Source: an uncultured Coriobacteriaceae bacterium
GTDB lineage: Bacteria; Actinomycetota; Coriobacteriia; Coriobacteriales; Eggerthellaceae
Direction: 5' to 3'
Length of the DNA stretch: 13,626 nt
Assembly: GCA_900550385.1 (NCBI GenBank)
Contig: URRZ01000059.1
Span: forward strand, 1 to 13,626
In this document: positions 12,628 to 13,626 of the stretch, in pieces
Layout: each line of letters opens with the position of its first letter
Position numbering within the stretch: position 1 is the first letter of the stretch
The notes under the pieces: generated by a model
What the model saw: the letters and a program-made list of their open reading frames with translations, nothing else
Databases searched by the model: none
Told to the model about the DNA's origin: nothing
Made by a program: the position numbers and the translations under genes

Positions 12628-13539
12628 ATGTTCGGAGAGAACCTCGATCAGATCGTCAAGGCCATCGAGAAGAACTACGAGGCCGACGAGATCTTCTTCA
12701 CCAAGCCAGGCAGGCGCTTCCCCAGCCGCCTCGCCGTCAAGAACGTCCTGAAGACGCTGCGCCGCGTGCTGTTCCCCGGCTACTTCGGGCCGGAGATGCT
12801 GTCGGCGGCGGCGAGCCCGTCCTACTTCATCGGCAACACGCTCATCGAGGTGGAGCGGGAGCTGCGCGAGCAGATCGTGCTGGCGCTCACCTACACCTCC
12901 GACGACCCGGACGCCCGCTGCGCCCCGGACGAGATCCAGCAGCGCACCGACGAGGTCATGGCGGCGTTCTTCGCCGAGCTGCCCAACATCCAGCGCGTGC
13001 TGCTCACCGACGTGCAGGCGCTGTTCGACGGCGACCCCGCCGCCGGCTCCAAGGAGGAGGTCATCTTCGCCTACCCCGGCCTGTACGCCATCTACGTCTA
13101 CCGCATCGCGCACGTGCTCTACGAGCAGCGGGTGCCCATCATCCCGCGCATCATGACGGAGCTCGCGCACTCCGGCACCGGCATCGACATCGGCGCGGGC
13201 GCCAAGATCGGCGAGTACTTCTTCATCGACCACGGCACCGGCGTGGTGATTGGCGAGACCACCGAGATCGGCGACCATGTGAAGCTCTACCAGGGCGTGA
13301 CGCTGGGCGCGCTCTCCACGCGCGGCGGGCAGCGCCTCGCGGGCGTGAAGCGCCATCCCACCATCGGCGACAACGTGACCATCTACTCCAACGCGTCGGT
13401 GCTGGGCGGCGAGACCGTCATCGGCGAAGGCTCGGTCATCGCGGGCTCGACGTTCGTGACGTTCTCCGTTCCGCCCCATTCGCGCGTGTCGGTGAAGGAG
13501 CAGGAGATCACCGTCCGCCAGCCCGGCGAGCGCGACTAG
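12628..13539 (+). CDS. cysE: Serine O-acetyltransferase (EpsC/CysE-type)
   Basis: 303 residues; makes O-acetyl-L-serine from serine and acetyl-CoA, the first step of cysteine synthesis, in the cytoplasm. The N-terminal helical domain (about 1-170) is longer than in E. coli CysE and fits the ~300-residue EpsC-type branch. The left-handed beta-helix follows: GIDIGAGAKIGEYFFIDHGTG (185-205 region) has Asp187 and the catalytic pair Asp201-His202, then VVIGETTEIGDHVKLYQGVTLG (207-227), KRHPTIGDNVTIYSNASVLG (241-260) and ETVIGEGSVIAG (262-273), ending with VPPHSRV. AAGGAGG (12616-12622) lies 5 bases before the start. It is transcribed from the dyad promoter at 12534-12563. No cysK follows before the window ends, although it may lie beyond. 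EpsC-type enzymes often lack the C-terminal tail that docks into CysK; the tail here does end in EITVRQPGERD without a terminal Ile. Confidence 0.93.
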   Translation: MFGENLDQIVKAIEKNYEADEIFFTKPGRRFPSRLAVKNVLKTLRRVLFPGYFGPEMLSAAASPSYFIGNTLIEVERELREQIVLALTYTSDDPDARCAPDEIQQRTDEVMAAFFAELPNIQRVLLTDVQALFDGDPAAGSKEEVIFAYPGLYAIYVYRIAHVLYEQRVPIIPRIMTELAHSGTGIDIGAGAKIGEYFFIDHGTGVVIGETTEIGDHVKLYQGVTLGALSTRGGQRLAGVKRHPTIGDNVTIYSNASVLGGETVIGEGSVIAGSTFVTFSVPPHSRVSVKEQEITVRQPGERD

Positions 13540-13557
13540 CCTTCGGAATCGACGAAC

Positions 13558-13626
13558 GGGGGGGCGGGGGTGGGACCCCCCCCCCCGGGCGGTTGGTGGG
13601 GGGGGCCGCGGGCCCCGCCGGGGGCC
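13558..13626. other. Low-complexity G/C tail at the window end
   Basis: From 13558 the sequence is almost only G and C in long runs (7 G, 5 G, 13 C, 8 G), with no coding pattern or clear repeat. It looks like poor base calling at a contig end rather than biology. A real cysE terminator may be hidden in it. Confidence 0.7.

Noticed and set aside
12356..12751. 131-residue plus-strand frame covering the tRNA
   Set aside because: It runs through tRNA-Ala, its terminator and the start of cysE in another frame.

Overview
Most of this window (about 620 to 13,540) is GC-rich actinobacterial DNA. The gene set (LysR regulator, 2-hydroxyacyl-CoA dehydratase pair, family III CoA-transferase, U32 protein, short MetH-like protein, plasmid-type CysE) and the codon use fit the Coriobacteriia, most likely Eggerthellaceae. 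That placement is by recognition only. The first ~600 bases differ: they are AT-rich, use AT-rich codons, and encode the start of a RecX protein plus a small CotF-like protein of the kind found in spore-forming Clostridia. The two compositions meet inside one open reading frame (566-1009). Its first ~16 codons look like the start of a CotF-like gene and the rest is the C-terminal third of a type B carboxylesterase. The last ~70 bases are almost pure G and C runs, as at a poor contig end. The window may therefore be a whole draft contig with a chimeric left end and a low-quality right end.

Layout: recX fragment (minus strand, leaving the window), then on the plus strand a CotF-like small gene and the chimeric esterase fragment; a LysR regulator (1214-2134); a 270-base structured leader; two overlapping 2-hydroxyacyl-CoA dehydratase subunits (2405-3571, 3568-4929); a CaiB/FldA-like CoA-transferase (5033-6244); an acyl-CoA ligase with its own promoter (6446-8005); a U32 protein that looks leaderless (8054-9331); a two-domain homocysteine methyltransferase-like protein (9420-11030); a small unknown gene closed by a strong intrinsic terminator (11112-11414); a TetR regulator (11596-12180) followed by three palindromic repeats; tRNA-Ala(GGC) with promoter and terminator; and serine O-acetyltransferase (12628-13539).

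The central block reads as one pathway. The transferase or ligase would load a 2-hydroxy acid (or related acid) onto CoA, and the radical dehydratase would remove water from the (R)-2-hydroxyacyl-CoA, probably under control of the LysR protein. The required ATP-dependent activator (HgdC/FldI type) is not here. The notable feature is that the short dehydratase subunit appears to have lost all three cysteines that normally bind its [4Fe-4S] cluster, while the long subunit keeps its own. Other points of interest are a 30-bp perfect dyad around the cysE -10 box, the palindromic repeat array before the tRNA gene, and the leaderless U32 gene.
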